A DNA stretch of 48,299 nucleotides from an uncultured Bacteroidales bacterium (GTDB lineage: Bacteria > Bacteroidota > Bacteroidia > Bacteroidales > UBA932): contig CALUPG010000015.1 of NCBI GenBank assembly GCA_944322565.1, positions 1 to 48,299 on the forward strand, in the 5' to 3' direction. The translations under genes were made by a program, and so were the position numbers. Under the pieces are notes generated by a model. The model made no database searches, was not told the origin of the DNA, and saw only the letters and a list, made by a program, of their open reading frames with translations. Of this stretch, positions 26,524-37,430 are shown in pieces (within the stretch, counting starts at the first letter, position 1; every line of letters begins with the position of its first letter).

Positions 26524-29157
26524 TCATTCAGTATTTTTCCCTGAAGATGCCCCAAAAGATTTCTTACGGTTTTCACGCTTCAGGAACCGTGCCTTGTACT
26601 TCTCAAGCTTGAGTTCTTCCTTCCGCCTCTCTTCTTCCATGGCCTGAAGCAGCTTGAGCTTGCGCCTGCGCTCTTTCATCAGCTTCTTTTCCTCCTTGAT
26701 GCGCGCCTTTTCGGCATCCCGCTTGTCTAGGGATTCCCACCGGGCTTCCTTGGCGGCGAGCCTTTGGGCTTTCTTCTCAGCCCTTTCTGCCCGGGCCTTC
26801 TCCCGCAGCTGTTCCTTTGTCAGCACAAGAGAAGAATCTGCCTGCGATGCAAGCCGCGCAGAGTCAAGGGAGGCAAGACTGTCGGCAAGATGCAGAGAAT
26901 CCGCAACAGCCTTGAGGCTGTCGGCCAAAGCCAGTGAATCAGCTGCAGCCTTTATCTTCAGAGAATCCGCCATGAGGACAGAATCCCTAAGACGCTGCTC
27001 CTCCAGCATCTGTCTTTCCCTCTCCTGTATTGCCCTCTGCCGTTTCCGTACTTCTGCCAGAGAATCCCGGACGGCAATCTGGACATAAATATTGTCCATG
27101 TAGCCGGGGAAATATATGTCCGTCTGCTCATAATCCGCACGCGGGACAGAAGAATAATTCTGGCGCTGCGGGGCCCTGAGTTCAAGCGGCGTGACTGCAT
27201 ACCTGTCAACCGGGCGTTTCTCGGGAGTCCAGTTGAAGCCTTTCAGCTTCTGGTCCTCGGGAGTCATCTGCGCCACAGGATAGGCATCGCTCGCTGCCGT
27301 ATCAAAATAATAGACCCTGTGAATATTGCCATCCTTGAAATATGCAGACAACATCTTGCTTTCTTTTCTGTTGGCTGTGGCAAGCACATCATTCTCCTCA
27401 AGGTAAAATATGGCAGACGCACCCCCGAGTGCATCAAAACGCTCCAGCTGGCTGTCTGCGTTGAAATATGCCATCATCTCCGTCCCTTTGATCTGGTCGT
27501 AATGGGCAGTATCCTCCTGAATATGGATAAACGCATTGGCCATCAGACTGACCTTCTCCATCATCTGGTTACGGATGACGGCCGTAACGCTGTCTGCAGA
27601 GAATTGCTGCGTCACCTCATTCCAGATGACTGGGGTCTTGAAAAGCCTGGCAAGCGAATCCAAGTCAGAATATTCAAGGGAGTCACAGATAATCTGCATG
27701 TTCTTCCTGTAAATCTTGACATTACGCAAGGCTGTCACGAAACCGATTTCTGTCGTATCCTTAACAGGCTGAAGCATTGCCGAAGAATCCGGGGACACGA
27801 TTCCCGATGAATCGGGAGAAGCAATTCCCAATGAATCTGATACGGCCAACGCCACAGAATCAGATACGGCCAACGCTGAGGAATCAGAAGATGATATCTG
27901 CAGGGAATCCCGAGGATTGACTGTCAACGAATCGGAGAGAGCCGCTGCGGATGAATCCTGTTTTTCTGCAGGAGACGAAGGAGATTCTTCAGATGGGGCA
28001 GCGGCATTTCCCTGCTGATTCCTGTTTTTAGGAATGTCCGGAGGCCGGTTCGGATCATTCTTGGCAGCCTCTGCTGCGGCTCTGGCGGCTTCCTCGGCTG
28101 CCTTGTGCCTGTATTCCGACACCGGATCTATGTCAAGCGTGGCTTTTCGGGTATTGGCATCCGCAATCATGCAAGAGTCTATGTCACACATCCTCTTCGT
28201 ATAATAAATGAGGGTATCCGCGCCGAAATACACAGTGTCGACCTGCCCGTTTTCCTCCGTCTCTGCAATCACGGCAGGCTTGCGGAGCAATGTCACTCTG
28301 GAGAGGCTGTCAATATAGTTTATATGACCCGCAACAGCAGAAACATTGCGGGTAGTATCCGTCACCTGCGCATTTCCGAACATATCGACATTCATCGTAT
28401 TCCTGTAGAAATACAGCGAGTCGCACCAGCCTTCCTGGGTGTCAGACATGACATGGACATTACGCCTGAAGAAAAACACCTCCCTGCCGCGGTCATACCA
28501 GCCGGCATCGGCAGAAAGCATATTGTCTTCCTGCCAGGCATTGGTTCCCCGGCCGAATGTCGCGAAATTTCGGTCAGACTCATACCTGAGAGTCGTGGTC
28601 TCCACAAAAATCGAATCCGTGAACATATTGACATCCGAGACAAAGTTGAATTCCTTTATCTTCGAGTCGTATGTCCCCCGCTGGCTTTCAATAATCTGGC
28701 CGTCCTTATCCCTCATTGAGCCCCCGTTCATGAAGACAGCCACGCTGTCCTTTGTATTGTAGTCCAGATGACGAGTCCTGAGGGTATTGTTGTCCTTGTC
28801 GCGGAGCTGTACGATATTGCCCCTGAATTCCGCAAGATCACGGTCTATGTGATAGAACATCCTGTCACTTTCAAGTTCCGTCCTCTCCTGAAGTATCCTC
28901 ACGGAGCCGATGGCCTCAATAAGACGGGAATCCACATCCCAGATGGCTGTGTCGCACATGAGGTACGTATTGTTGTGCAGGAACACGGCATTGCCCGTAG
29001 CCCTCCGGTATGTTCTGCCGCTTCTCTCGATCTGGCGCAGAGTGTCTGCCTGCACAAGGCGCACAAGACTGTCCTCCTGCTCTTTTTCCTGCGACAGGGC
29101 AGGAAAAACGGACAGGAACAGCAATGTCAGCAGAAACAGGACTCGGAATCTTTTCAT
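26524..29157 (-). CDS. OstA/LptA-like LPS-transport protein with coiled, repeat-rich C-terminus
   Basis: 877-residue exported protein (signal peptide ending PALSQ). Beta-jellyroll OstA-type repeats fill about 30-340 (TGNAVFLHNNTYLMCDTAIW, YFRGN-like strands, INYIDSLSRVTLL) and resume at about 465-640. Between them is an Ala-, Glu- and then Ser/Asp-rich linker with 8-residue repeats (ALAVSDSV, ALAVSDSL, GIASPDSS, GIVSPDSS). The last 170 residues are strongly charged and helical, with repeated ADSL units and then a Lys/Arg/Glu-rich coiled coil. Related Bacteroidetes proteins are thought to work in LPS transport between inner and outer membrane. It is the last gene of the guaB-PpiC-SurA-OstA run. 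Confidence 0.85.
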   Translation of the reverse strand: MKRFRVLFLLTLLFLSVFPALSQEKEQEDSLVRLVQADTLRQIERSGRTYRRATGNAVFLHNNTYLMCDTAIWDVDSRLIEAIGSVRILQERTELESDRMFYHIDRDLAEFRGNIVQLRDKDNNTLRTRHLDYNTKDSVAVFMNGGSMRDKDGQIIESQRGTYDSKIKEFNFVSDVNMFTDSIFVETTTLRYESDRNFATFGRGTNAWQEDNMLSADAGWYDRGREVFFFRRNVHVMSDTQEGWCDSLYFYRNTMNVDMFGNAQVTDTTRNVSAVAGHINYIDSLSRVTLLRKPAVIAETEENGQVDTVYFGADTLIYYTKRMCDIDSCMIADANTRKATLDIDPVSEYRHKAAEEAARAAAEAAKNDPNRPPDIPKNRNQQGNAAAPSEESPSSPAEKQDSSAAALSDSLTVNPRDSLQISSSDSSALAVSDSVALAVSDSLGIASPDSSGIVSPDSSAMLQPVKDTTEIGFVTALRNVKIYRKNMQIICDSLEYSDLDSLARLFKTPVIWNEVTQQFSADSVTAVIRNQMMEKVSLMANAFIHIQEDTAHYDQIKGTEMMAYFNADSQLERFDALGGASAIFYLEENDVLATANRKESKMLSAYFKDGNIHRVYYFDTAASDAYPVAQMTPEDQKLKGFNWTPEKRPVDRYAVTPLELRAPQRQNYSSVPRADYEQTDIYFPGYMDNIYVQIAVRDSLAEVRKRQRAIQERERQMLEEQRLRDSVLMADSLKIKAAADSLALADSLKAVADSLHLADSLASLDSARLASQADSSLVLTKEQLREKARAERAEKKAQRLAAKEARWESLDKRDAEKARIKEEKKLMKERRRKLKLLQAMEEERRKEELKLEKYKARFLKRENRKKSFGASSGKNTE

Positions 29158-29187
29158 GAGGACAGACGGATTAAATGCGGGGACGGC

Positions 29188-30570
29188 CTATTCAGTCTCC
29201 GCGAATTTTTCAGACCACGCCTCCCTGTTGAATGCACAGTCCTTGAAAAGAGGGTCTATGACAATATAAGTGGTGCCGATTTTCTCATTTATGAAATTGT
29301 CTATGGCCTCCATGGACTTCTTCTGCTTGACTATCGACAGCAGAAGGTCATAATCTTCGGTAAATGTAGCCGTATGGGCCGGAATGATTTTGTCCACTTT
29401 AATAATCTTGTATATGGTATTTCCGGAACGGCCCTCATTGTCGAGGGATTCAAACGGAGCAGAGATTTCCCCTTCCTTCAGGTCCTTGATTGCCGCATAG
29501 TCCTGTGGCTTGAGCTGGTCTATCTCAAAATATGCCGAGCCGGTATTCGGATCCGACATCTGACCGCCGTTGGTCTTGGTGGCCGGGTCTTCAGAATAGA
29601 ACCTTGCCGCAAGATCAAATGTGACAGCCCCGTTGTTCAATTCAGTCTTGAGACTGTCCAGCACCCGGAAAGCATTCTCCATGTCCTGGGAAGTATATTC
29701 CGGCTTCATCAGAATATGCCTTGCATTGAACATGTCTCCTTTTTTCTCCAGCACCTCAATTATATGGAAGCCATCCGGAGTCTCGACTATCTGGGAAACA
29801 ATGCCGGGCTTCAGAGCCATGGCGGCATCGGAGAATGCCGGCCAGAAAATGGATTTGGATGCCATGCCGAGCTCCCCTCCTTTCATCGCACTTCCAGGGT
29901 CCTGGGAATAGATGCGGGCAAGTGTCGAGAATTTTTCTCCGTTTATGATACGTTCTCTTATGGCGAGAAGCCTCTCCTTGACGGCCATGTTCGCAGCCTC
30001 ACGGTCCGGATATATACATATCTGGCTCAGCTGATACTTCATAGGGACAACAGGTAGATCCGCAGAGTCCAGAGACTCAACGAACTGCTTGACTTCAAAA
30101 GGCGTAATCTCCGGAATGTCAGACATGATGTTGCTCTGCATCTGCTGGGTAAGACTCTGGTCTTCAAGGGCTTTCCGCCATTCCTGTCTGAGACGGTACA
30201 GGGGCTTGCCGAAATATTTCTCCATCTCCTCGTCTCCTCCGAGCTGTGACCTGATCATGTCCATCCTGTTGCGGAGCTCTCCCTCTACCATGTCATTGTT
30301 CACGGAAAGGGAATCAAGCCGGGCCTGCATCAGGAACAGCTTTGACTCCATCATCTGCTCCAGGAGCTCGCACCTGACATTCCTGTCGGACGCAAGACCC
30401 TGCGCCCTCATCATCTGGACCTCTTCCTCAAGCTGAGAGATGGATATCATTTCATTTCCCACGACAGCTATCGATTTGTCGATAAGACCGTCACCATATT
30501 TCTGAGCCTGCAGCGCCGCCGGCAACATCATGAAAATGCAGGCTGCTGCGCACAATACCATCCGTTTCAT
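29188..30570 (-). CDS. surA: SurA-like periplasmic peptidyl-prolyl isomerase/chaperone
   Basis: 460 residues with a signal peptide (ending LQAQ). A SurA N-terminal chaperone region covers about 25-165 (DKSIAVVGNEMISISQLEEEV). Two parvulin (PpiC) domains follow: about 175-275 (YQLSQICIY, FSTLARIYSQDPGSAMKGGELG) and about 280-385 (FNARHILMKPEY, AARFYSEDPATKTNGGQM). It folds or escorts outer-membrane barrel proteins. It lies 5 bp after the PpiC-like lipoprotein gene and 30 bp before the OstA-like gene, a group dedicated to outer-membrane assembly. Confidence 0.9.
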   Translation of the reverse strand: MKRMVLCAAACIFMMLPAALQAQKYGDGLIDKSIAVVGNEMISISQLEEEVQMMRAQGLASDRNVRCELLEQMMESKLFLMQARLDSLSVNNDMVEGELRNRMDMIRSQLGGDEEMEKYFGKPLYRLRQEWRKALEDQSLTQQMQSNIMSDIPEITPFEVKQFVESLDSADLPVVPMKYQLSQICIYPDREAANMAVKERLLAIRERIINGEKFSTLARIYSQDPGSAMKGGELGMASKSIFWPAFSDAAMALKPGIVSQIVETPDGFHIIEVLEKKGDMFNARHILMKPEYTSQDMENAFRVLDSLKTELNNGAVTFDLAARFYSEDPATKTNGGQMSDPNTGSAYFEIDQLKPQDYAAIKDLKEGEISAPFESLDNEGRSGNTIYKIIKVDKIIPAHTATFTEDYDLLLSIVKQKKSMEAIDNFINEKIGTTYIVIDPLFKDCAFNREAWSEKFAETE

Positions 30571-30575
30571 TATTG

Positions 30576-31436
30576 TTAAAATACTTTATACTTCCCTTTG
30601 TCGCGGGCGTCAGCAAGCAAGTCCTGTTCCAAATCGGAAATAAGCTTCTGCTTTCTGACACTGATTATTATATTTCTGATTCTCGGCCTGCAATATTCCA
30701 GCGGCGCTATTTCTCCCGCCGGAATAAAATCCGCGATATAAGCCACATTCATCTTTCCGTATTCATCCTCCTTTTCAATGAATCCGTTCCGCATCAGCGA
30801 AAGAAGCTCGGCATAGTCTGTCCCGAATTCCCTTGAAAGAGAGACCATGTCTGTCCAGCCGCCGTTGTAATCGGTATACTTGACGGCTGAAAAATAAGAC
30901 AGGCTGTCTGCTGCCTCCAGATCCTCAATCAGGGACGAGGACATCTTTTTCCTGATGACGCCGAGATTGGGCGAGTCAGCCGAAATTCGCAAAAACCGGG
31001 CCTTGACTACCGGAACTTCAAGCACAAAGTTCTCCACATGTTCCAGATAATAGTCATCTATCTGACTGTCGGCGACCATAGTATCCAGCCGCTCGTTAAT
31101 GTACCGCTGCTCGTAACGGTACTTCAGCAGGGAGCGCCTGTATTCCTCAAGTTCTTCTGAGACATCCAGCTCATCCTTGGTCAATTGTGCCTCTGCGACA
31201 TCCAGGAATATCAGATCCGTGGCCCAGGAATTGACATACTGAAGGGCCAGTCTGAGACTGTCCTCCTCAGATGTGCCGTCAGGGATAAGGGACGCCACCT
31301 CGCTGCGGTACAGGTAATGTCTGCCGACCTCCGCCACCACCTCATCATCATAAAGAAGTGAGGAAATCGCCCGGCACGACGAAAATGTCAGCAAGGCGAT
31401 TCCCAAAACCAATATGCAGCGGACAGTCCCCCTCAT
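30576..31436 (-). CDS. SurA-N-like lipoprotein lacking an obvious parvulin domain
   Basis: 286-residue lipoprotein (lipobox Cys in LTFSSC). The N-terminal half resembles the chaperone part of SurA/PpiD (VVAEVGRHYLYRSEVASLIP, then YVNSWATDLIFLDVAEAQL). In the remaining part I do not see the parvulin signature (G-G-x-L/M-G, HIL), although VVKARFLRISADSPN may be a remnant of its first strand and the C-terminal helix IRNIIISVRKQKLISDLEQDLL is SurA-like. It is probably a foldase-type chaperone without isomerase activity, working with the neighbouring SurA-like protein. guaB ends 8 bp upstream. Confidence 0.75.
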   Translation of the reverse strand: MRGTVRCILVLGIALLTFSSCRAISSLLYDDEVVAEVGRHYLYRSEVASLIPDGTSEEDSLRLALQYVNSWATDLIFLDVAEAQLTKDELDVSEELEEYRRSLLKYRYEQRYINERLDTMVADSQIDDYYLEHVENFVLEVPVVKARFLRISADSPNLGVIRKKMSSSLIEDLEAADSLSYFSAVKYTDYNGGWTDMVSLSREFGTDYAELLSLMRNGFIEKEDEYGKMNVAYIADFIPAGEIAPLEYCRPRIRNIIISVRKQKLISDLEQDLLADARDKGKYKVF

Positions 31437-31444
31437 AGGCAGTC

Positions 31445-32961
<1,517 letters not shown>

Positions 32962-32979
32962 TAATAAAATCAATAAATT

Positions 32980-34035
32980 TTAGCCGCAACTCATCGTTCC
33001 GACGCATTTTCCCTGCCATGTATCCCTTTCTTCAAGCCTGCGGTCAAGCATACGCAGAAGCTCCGCATTCCTCACAAGACCCCACGGCGTGCTGTTCACG
33101 AACCTGGGCGGCACTTCTCCCGCAAATCTTTCTATATAAAGGTCAGGCCGCAGCCGCTCAAGCATAGTCACGAAAAAATCAATGTAGCCGTCAAGAGAGA
33201 ACTGTACAAAATCATCGGGACATGAGGCAAATTCCTTTTCCATTGCCGTTCCCCTGACTATCTGAAGCTGATGGAATTTCACCGAATCAAGAGGCAGGGC
33301 ATTAATCATTTCCGCCTCCTCAAGCATCATCCCGCAGGTCTCTCCCGGCAGGCCGAGAATGAAATGCGCCCCTGTCCCGATGCCTCTTTCCGCAGTCATC
33401 TCCACTGCCCTTTGCGCACAGGCAAAGTCATGTCCTCTGTTAATCCTCCGCAAAGTCGTGTCATGACATGACTCAATCCCGTATTCAATGATTACCACAG
33501 GCGCAGACAAGTCCCTTCCTCCGACAGTCCTGTGCCAGCCGCCGGGCACCTTACCGTCCTTGAGAGATGCCAGCCAGTCAAGTTTTTCGGCATCCACACA
33601 GTCAGGTCTGGTCCCTATGACTATCCCCGCCACAGCAGGATGAGACAGGGCTTCAAGATAAAGCTTCCTGAGGCTCGGAAGCGGAGCGTATGTATTGGAG
33701 AACGACTGGAAATAAGCCAGATAATGTACGGCATTGCGGTACCGCACCTTATGAAACTCTATGCCTTCGTCAATCTGCTCATGCAGGCTCTTTCCCGGAG
33801 AACTGTAGGCCGGATGAAAAGCGGCATTGTCACAATATGTGCATCCTCCCCTGCCTAAAGTCCCGTCCCTGTTGGGACAGGTAAATCCGGCATCCAGAAC
33901 GACTTTCTGCAGCCGTTCCCCGTAAATTCTCCTGAAATGCCCCACGAAGGTATTGTATCTCTTTCCTTCAGGGAAAGAAGGCATACAGCAGGGTAGCAAA
34001 GACTGCCCCATTGCTGCCATATTCTGTCCATCCAT
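32980..34035 (-). CDS. TIGR01212/YhcC-type radical SAM protein
   Basis: 351-residue radical SAM enzyme of the YhcC family, function not established. The iron-sulfur cluster ligands are C53, C65 and C68 in CPNRDGTLGRGGCTYC; the C-x11-C-x2-C spacing is typical of this family rather than the usual CxxxCxxC. Further family signatures: YFQSFSNTYAP, IGTRPDCV, EYGIESCHDTTLRRINRGH and HFILGLPGE. ATG at 34035 is used, but M6 or M9 are also possible starts. A TAATTTTG element at 34065-34058 (minus) is a likely promoter. It stands alone, divergent from mscL. Confidence 0.92.
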   Translation of the reverse strand: MDGQNMAAMGQSLLPCCMPSFPEGKRYNTFVGHFRRIYGERLQKVVLDAGFTCPNRDGTLGRGGCTYCDNAAFHPAYSSPGKSLHEQIDEGIEFHKVRYRNAVHYLAYFQSFSNTYAPLPSLRKLYLEALSHPAVAGIVIGTRPDCVDAEKLDWLASLKDGKVPGGWHRTVGGRDLSAPVVIIEYGIESCHDTTLRRINRGHDFACAQRAVEMTAERGIGTGAHFILGLPGETCGMMLEEAEMINALPLDSVKFHQLQIVRGTAMEKEFASCPDDFVQFSLDGYIDFFVTMLERLRPDLYIERFAGEVPPRFVNSTPWGLVRNAELLRMLDRRLEERDTWQGKCVGTMSCG

Positions 34036-34125
34036 CGCCGTGTCGTGTTCAAATGCCCAAAATTACACATTTGCGGCCAAATACGGCAATAATCCGACTA
34101 CAAGAGTTTATTTGTAAAATATAAG

Positions 34126-34133
34126 TATCTTTG
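34126..34133 (+). promoter_or_regulatory. -7 element of the mscL promoter
   Basis: TATCTTTG matches TAnnTTTG and lies 34 bp before the mscL ATG. A T-rich stretch (GTTTATTTG, 34116-34125 region) precedes it, but the -33 spacing is not ideal. Confidence 0.5.
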
Positions 34134-34167
34134 CGCTGATAGATTCAGACCTCAAAACCAAAAGAAA

Positions 34168-34608
34168 ATGAAACTGTTGAATGAATTCAAGACATTTGCC
34201 ATGAGAGGCAATGTCATCGACATGGCTGTCGGTGTGATTATGGGAGGTGCCTTCGGGAAAATAGTAAGTTCACTGGTCAATGACGTGATTATGCCTCCTG
34301 TCGGAGTGCTTGTCGGCGGCGTGGATTTCAAGGACCTCGCGATAACTCTCAAAAAAGCGACCGTTGACGCCAATGGCGCCTCTGTCCCGGAAGTGACATT
34401 GAACTACGGAATGTTCCTCCAGAACACATTTGACTTCCTCATCATCGCTTTTGTCATCTTCATGATGATCAAAGGACTGAATGCGCTCATGAAAAAGAAA
34501 GAAGAAGCACCTGCCCCGGCACCCGCCAAGCCGGAGCCAACTCTTGACCAGAAGCTTCTGACAGAAATCCGGGATCTTCTGAAAGAAAAGGATGGAAAAG
34601 ACAAATAG
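34168..34608 (+). CDS. mscL: Large-conductance mechanosensitive channel MscL
   Basis: 146-residue inner-membrane pentameric channel that opens on hypo-osmotic shock. The N-terminal amphipathic helix and first membrane helix are highly conserved ([38 protein letters not shown]). The second membrane helix is at about 84-105 ([20 protein letters not shown]), followed by a KKKEE linker and C-terminal helix. Its last 17 bases overlap the start of the NlpC/P60 gene in another frame, so the two are translationally coupled. Confidence 0.97.
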   Translation: MKLLNEFKTFAMRGNVIDMAVGVIMGGAFGKIVSSLVNDVIMPPVGVLVGGVDFKDLAITLKKATVDANGASVPEVTLNYGMFLQNTFDFLIIAFVIFMMIKGLNALMKKKEEAPAPAPAKPEPTLDQKLLTEIRDLLKEKDGKDK

Positions 34609-35794
34609 AAAATCCTGCATACGGACGAATCTCAGATTCGGACTGACATTGCCGGCCATTGCCGTCAGCATGTTTTTTTGCGGCACCGGCATTGAAGCTG
34701 CCTCACTTCAAGACAGAGAGGAAGGCCTTCCGGCAGAGGACAGCCTCTGCAATGACATGCATGCGGGGGGAAAAAGATTCGCAGTCACGGCTATCTCCGC
34801 AAACTGCCTGCGGGAAAAGCCGGACTTCGCCGCAGAACTCGGGAATCAGCTGCTAATGGGCACGCCGGTGACGATTGCCGACTCTTCAGGATACTGGAGA
34901 CAAGTGGTCTCGCCAGACCCATACAAGGCATGGTGCGCAGACAAGAGTCTGACAGAGATGGACAGAGAGGGACTTGAGCGATACATCGCCGCCCCGAAAT
35001 ACATCTTTACAGGATGGTACGGCCATCTTTATGAGAGTCCGGACGAAGATTCCGGACGGATTTCCGACCTCGTTGCCGGAGATCTGCTGACTGCCACAAA
35101 TCCTGTCGGGAACAATGGACCTGCCGCCTCCGGCTGCCGGAAGGACAGGACACACAAGTTCATAAAAAAAGGAAAATTCATAAAGGTATGGCTGCCGTCG
35201 GGAAAACCGGGCTATGTGCTGAAGAAAAATGTGGAAGCATTTTATCAGTGGGCTGAAAAATCCAGGGCAGAAGCAGCCGGAATAATATCTACTGCGGAAA
35301 AATTCCTCGGCGTTCCTTATCTGTGGGGAGGCACTTCCGTAAAAGGTGTCGACTGCAGCGGATTCACCCGGATGGTATGGTTTCTCAACGGAGTCCTCCT
35401 GCCGAGAAATGCGTCCCAGCAAGCTGTGGCGGGAAAAGAAATTCCTGTTAATGCATCAGAAGACTCCCTTTCTGCCTCAGGCAGCCTTCCCGAGCCGGAA
35501 ATGAAAGAGGAAATGCTCAGGCGCATTGTCCTTCTGGAGCCGGGAGACCTCATTTTCTTCGGAACGAAAGGGAAAGACAGAGTCAGGATAACCCATGTAG
35601 GCATCTATGCCGGAGGCGGAAGATTCATACATGCATCCGGAACCGTCAGATGGGGCTCATTGATACCTGGAGACGAGGACTACTATGACCTCTCATACAA
35701 AATGATTGCAGCAAGGAGAGTCATAGGGGAAGAAGACACCGGCAGCGGAGTTGTCAGCATACTGCACAGCCCGGCATATTTTCCGCAGGACTGA
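34592..35794 (+). CDS. NlpC/P60 (C40) cell-wall hydrolase with SH3-like domains
   Basis: 400 residues with an N-terminal signal segment ([19 protein letters not shown]). Two bacterial SH3-like domains cover about 60-235 ([21 protein letters not shown] and [17 protein letters not shown]). The C40 papain-like domain covers about 240-380, with the catalytic triad C255 (VDCSGFT), H335 (ITHVGIY) and H347 (FIHASG). It should cut peptidoglycan stem peptides, probably between D-Glu and the diamino acid. Its start codon lies inside mscL, suggesting coordinated wall and turgor management. An insert at about 285-315 lengthens the C40 domain. Confidence 0.9.
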   Translation: MEKTNRKSCIRTNLRFGLTLPAIAVSMFFCGTGIEAASLQDREEGLPAEDSLCNDMHAGGKRFAVTAISANCLREKPDFAAELGNQLLMGTPVTIADSSGYWRQVVSPDPYKAWCADKSLTEMDREGLERYIAAPKYIFTGWYGHLYESPDEDSGRISDLVAGDLLTATNPVGNNGPAASGCRKDRTHKFIKKGKFIKVWLPSGKPGYVLKKNVEAFYQWAEKSRAEAAGIISTAEKFLGVPYLWGGTSVKGVDCSGFTRMVWFLNGVLLPRNASQQAVAGKEIPVNASEDSLSASGSLPEPEMKEEMLRRIVLLEPGDLIFFGTKGKDRVRITHVGIYAGGGRFIHASGTVRWGSLIPGDEDYYDLSYKMIAARRVIGEEDTGSGVVSILHSPAYFPQD

Positions 35795-35842
35795 TATCCC
35801 GCATCATCCGCAGGCAGCCGGAAATCATTCTTGAAAATTTAT

Positions 35843-35850
35843 TATCTTTG
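35843..35850 (+). promoter_or_regulatory. -7 element before the 106-residue protein gene
   Basis: TATCTTTG matches TAnnTTTG, 43 bp before the ATG at 35894 and after the end of the NlpC/P60 gene. The gene therefore has its own promoter. Confidence 0.5.
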
Positions 35851-35893
35851 TAGCCGAAAAACGAAAATTTCATTCATATAATTTTATAATACC

Positions 35894-36214
35894 ATGAATC
35901 TCAGAGATATCAAGAAGGACATCGAGTATTTCATCGGTGAGTTCATCGACGATTGCTCCCTGTTTGTAATGCTCAATCCGGGCAAGGACAATGAAAAAGT
36001 GAGCGGCATCATCAACGAGGCCGTAGATCTTTACAACGACCTTAAGGACAAGATAAACAATGCACCTAAGCCGGAGAAGAAGCGCAAGGAGAAACTTACC
36101 CGCAAAGACAGGCAGAATCTTGCCCCGTACTTTGACGGCATCCGCAAGGAAATGCTTGAGAAGCTGGACGAGCTCAGCGAGAAACTCAGTTCCGCAATCA
36201 CGGAACAGGCCTGA
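35894..36214 (+). CDS. Conserved-looking helical protein of unknown function
   Basis: 106-residue soluble, charged protein without signal peptide or membrane segment; I do not recognise a family. It is almost entirely predicted helix, with a Lys/Pro-rich basic linker at about 57-72 (APKPEKKRKEKLTRKD) between an acidic N-terminal helix pair (DIKKDIEYFIGEFIDDCSLF) and a C-terminal amphipathic helix (GIRKEMLEKLDELSEKL). Evidence that it is real: its own promoter, good codon pattern, and a terminator pair immediately after. The basic centre between acidic helices would suit nucleic-acid or ribosome contact, but that is only a guess. Confidence 0.8.
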   Translation: MNLRDIKKDIEYFIGEFIDDCSLFVMLNPGKDNEKVSGIINEAVDLYNDLKDKINNAPKPEKKRKEKLTRKDRQNLAPYFDGIRKEMLEKLDELSEKLSSAITEQA

Positions 36215-36228
36215 GTCCCGGAAGACAG

Positions 36229-36332
36229 GCTTCCTGCCCGGCAGGAAAGCTCAGTCTCTTTTCCGAATATTCGATTTTCAGAGAGTTATCAAACCTTTTG
36301 GGCCGGCCCAATATAAAGAGGCCGGCCTCTTT
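36229..36332. terminator. Two hairpins between the 106-residue gene and galE, the second bidirectional
   Basis: GCTTCCTG (36229-36236) pairs with CAGGAAAGC (36242-36250, one bulge). Further on AAAGAGG-CCGG-CCTCTTT (36315-36332) is a perfect palindrome flanked by T-rich sequence on the right and A/T on the left, so it can end transcription from both sides. A shorter palindrome GGGCCGGCCC (36300-36309) adjoins it and shares the GGCCGGCC core. galE ends 3 bp beyond. Confidence 0.7.
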
Positions 36333-36335
36333 GTA

Positions 36336-37403
36336 TTATTTCCCGGCAAGATGCTTTTCCCAGGCCCAGGCAGAGGCAAGAGTCTCCTCAACAGTGCGCT
36401 GCGCCTTCCATCCTAATTTTTTCTCCGCTTTCGCAGGGTCTGCCCAGATAGCGGTGATGTCACCGGCCCGTCTCGGGGCAAATCTGTAGTTGAGCTTTAT
36501 ATTATTGACCTTCTCGAATGTGTTCACGAGTTCAAGGACTGACACAGGACGGCCTGTGCCGATGTTGAAAATCTCATAGCCGTCCTCCATCCTGCCGTCT
36601 GTCATTCTTGAGACTGCGGCAACATGAGCCTTGGCAAGGTCAACTACATCTATATAGTCCCTCAGGCATGTGCCGTCCTGAGTAGGATAGTCGTTGCCGA
36701 AGATGCTCAGGCATTCTCTCTTGCCTATCGCAGTCTGCGTGATATAAGGCACAAGATTATTAGGCACTCCGCGCGGCAGTTCCCCGATGAGGGCAGACGG
36801 ATGTGCTCCTATAGGATTGAAATACCTGAGGGAAATTCCTTTCACCGGCCCCGGTTTGTCAAGCCCGGACATCACCTCTGTCCCGTATGCGGCAGTAGCC
36901 ATGACCGTATCCCGAAGAATATCCTCGCACATCTGTTTTGTATTTCCGTATGGAGATGTCGCCGGCTGACGGGGAGACTCCTCTGTCACCGGCAGCCTGT
37001 CAGTCTCCCCATAGACTGTGGCCGAAGAAGAGAAGAGGACATTGCAGCCTCCGTGTGCCGAGGCTGCCTCAAGGATATTGAGGAATGACAACAGATTGTT
37101 CCTGTAATATTTCAAAGGCTCGGCTACAGATTCCCCGACAGCCTTGAATGCAGCAAAATGAATCACCGCATCAATTCTGAATTCCGAGAAAAGCCTGTCA
37201 ACGGCATCACGCTCACAACAGTCAATCTTCTCGAACGGAATGTCATTCCTGCCTGTAATTTTCTTCACCCCCTCAAAACAGGTCAGGTCACAGTTGGACA
37301 GATTGTCCGCCACCACCACATCATATCCTGCCTGAAGGAGCTCTACCGTAACATGGCTGCCTATATATCCGGCACCTCCGGAAACCAAAACTCTTTTCAT
37401 CAT
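36336..37403 (-). CDS. galE: UDP-glucose 4-epimerase
   Basis: 355-residue NAD-dependent cytoplasmic epimerase interconverting UDP-glucose and UDP-galactose, feeding surface polysaccharides and galactose use. It has the Rossmann motif GGAGYIGSH at the N-terminus, the catalytic S and Y-x3-K in SSATVYGE and SPYGNTKQMCE, and the sugar-binding RYFNPIGAHPSALIGE. Start at 37403 (MMKR; the second Met is equally possible). Promoter: TTTG (37462-37459) and TAATTTTG (37438-37431) on the minus strand, 20 bp apart. Divergent from dacB. Confidence 0.97.
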   Translation of the reverse strand: MMKRVLVSGGAGYIGSHVTVELLQAGYDVVVADNLSNCDLTCFEGVKKITGRNDIPFEKIDCCERDAVDRLFSEFRIDAVIHFAAFKAVGESVAEPLKYYRNNLLSFLNILEAASAHGGCNVLFSSSATVYGETDRLPVTEESPRQPATSPYGNTKQMCEDILRDTVMATAAYGTEVMSGLDKPGPVKGISLRYFNPIGAHPSALIGELPRGVPNNLVPYITQTAIGKRECLSIFGNDYPTQDGTCLRDYIDVVDLAKAHVAAVSRMTDGRMEDGYEIFNIGTGRPVSVLELVNTFEKVNNIKLNYRFAPRRAGDITAIWADPAKAEKKLGWKAQRTVEETLASAWAWEKHLAGK

Positions 37404-37430
37404 AGTATGCCTTCATTTTGTCACAATCTT

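Noticed and set aside
26502..26527. Shared terminator between the GH3 and OstA-like genes
   Set aside because: ATGAAAG/CTTTCAT is only a 7-bp A/T-rich stem with a 12-base loop that overlaps both gene ends; too weak to list as a feature.
28768..30057. 429-codon open frame on the plus strand
   Set aside because: It is antisense to the surA and ostA-like genes, which have clear domains; long antisense frames are common with this codon usage, and its translation shows no recognisable domain.
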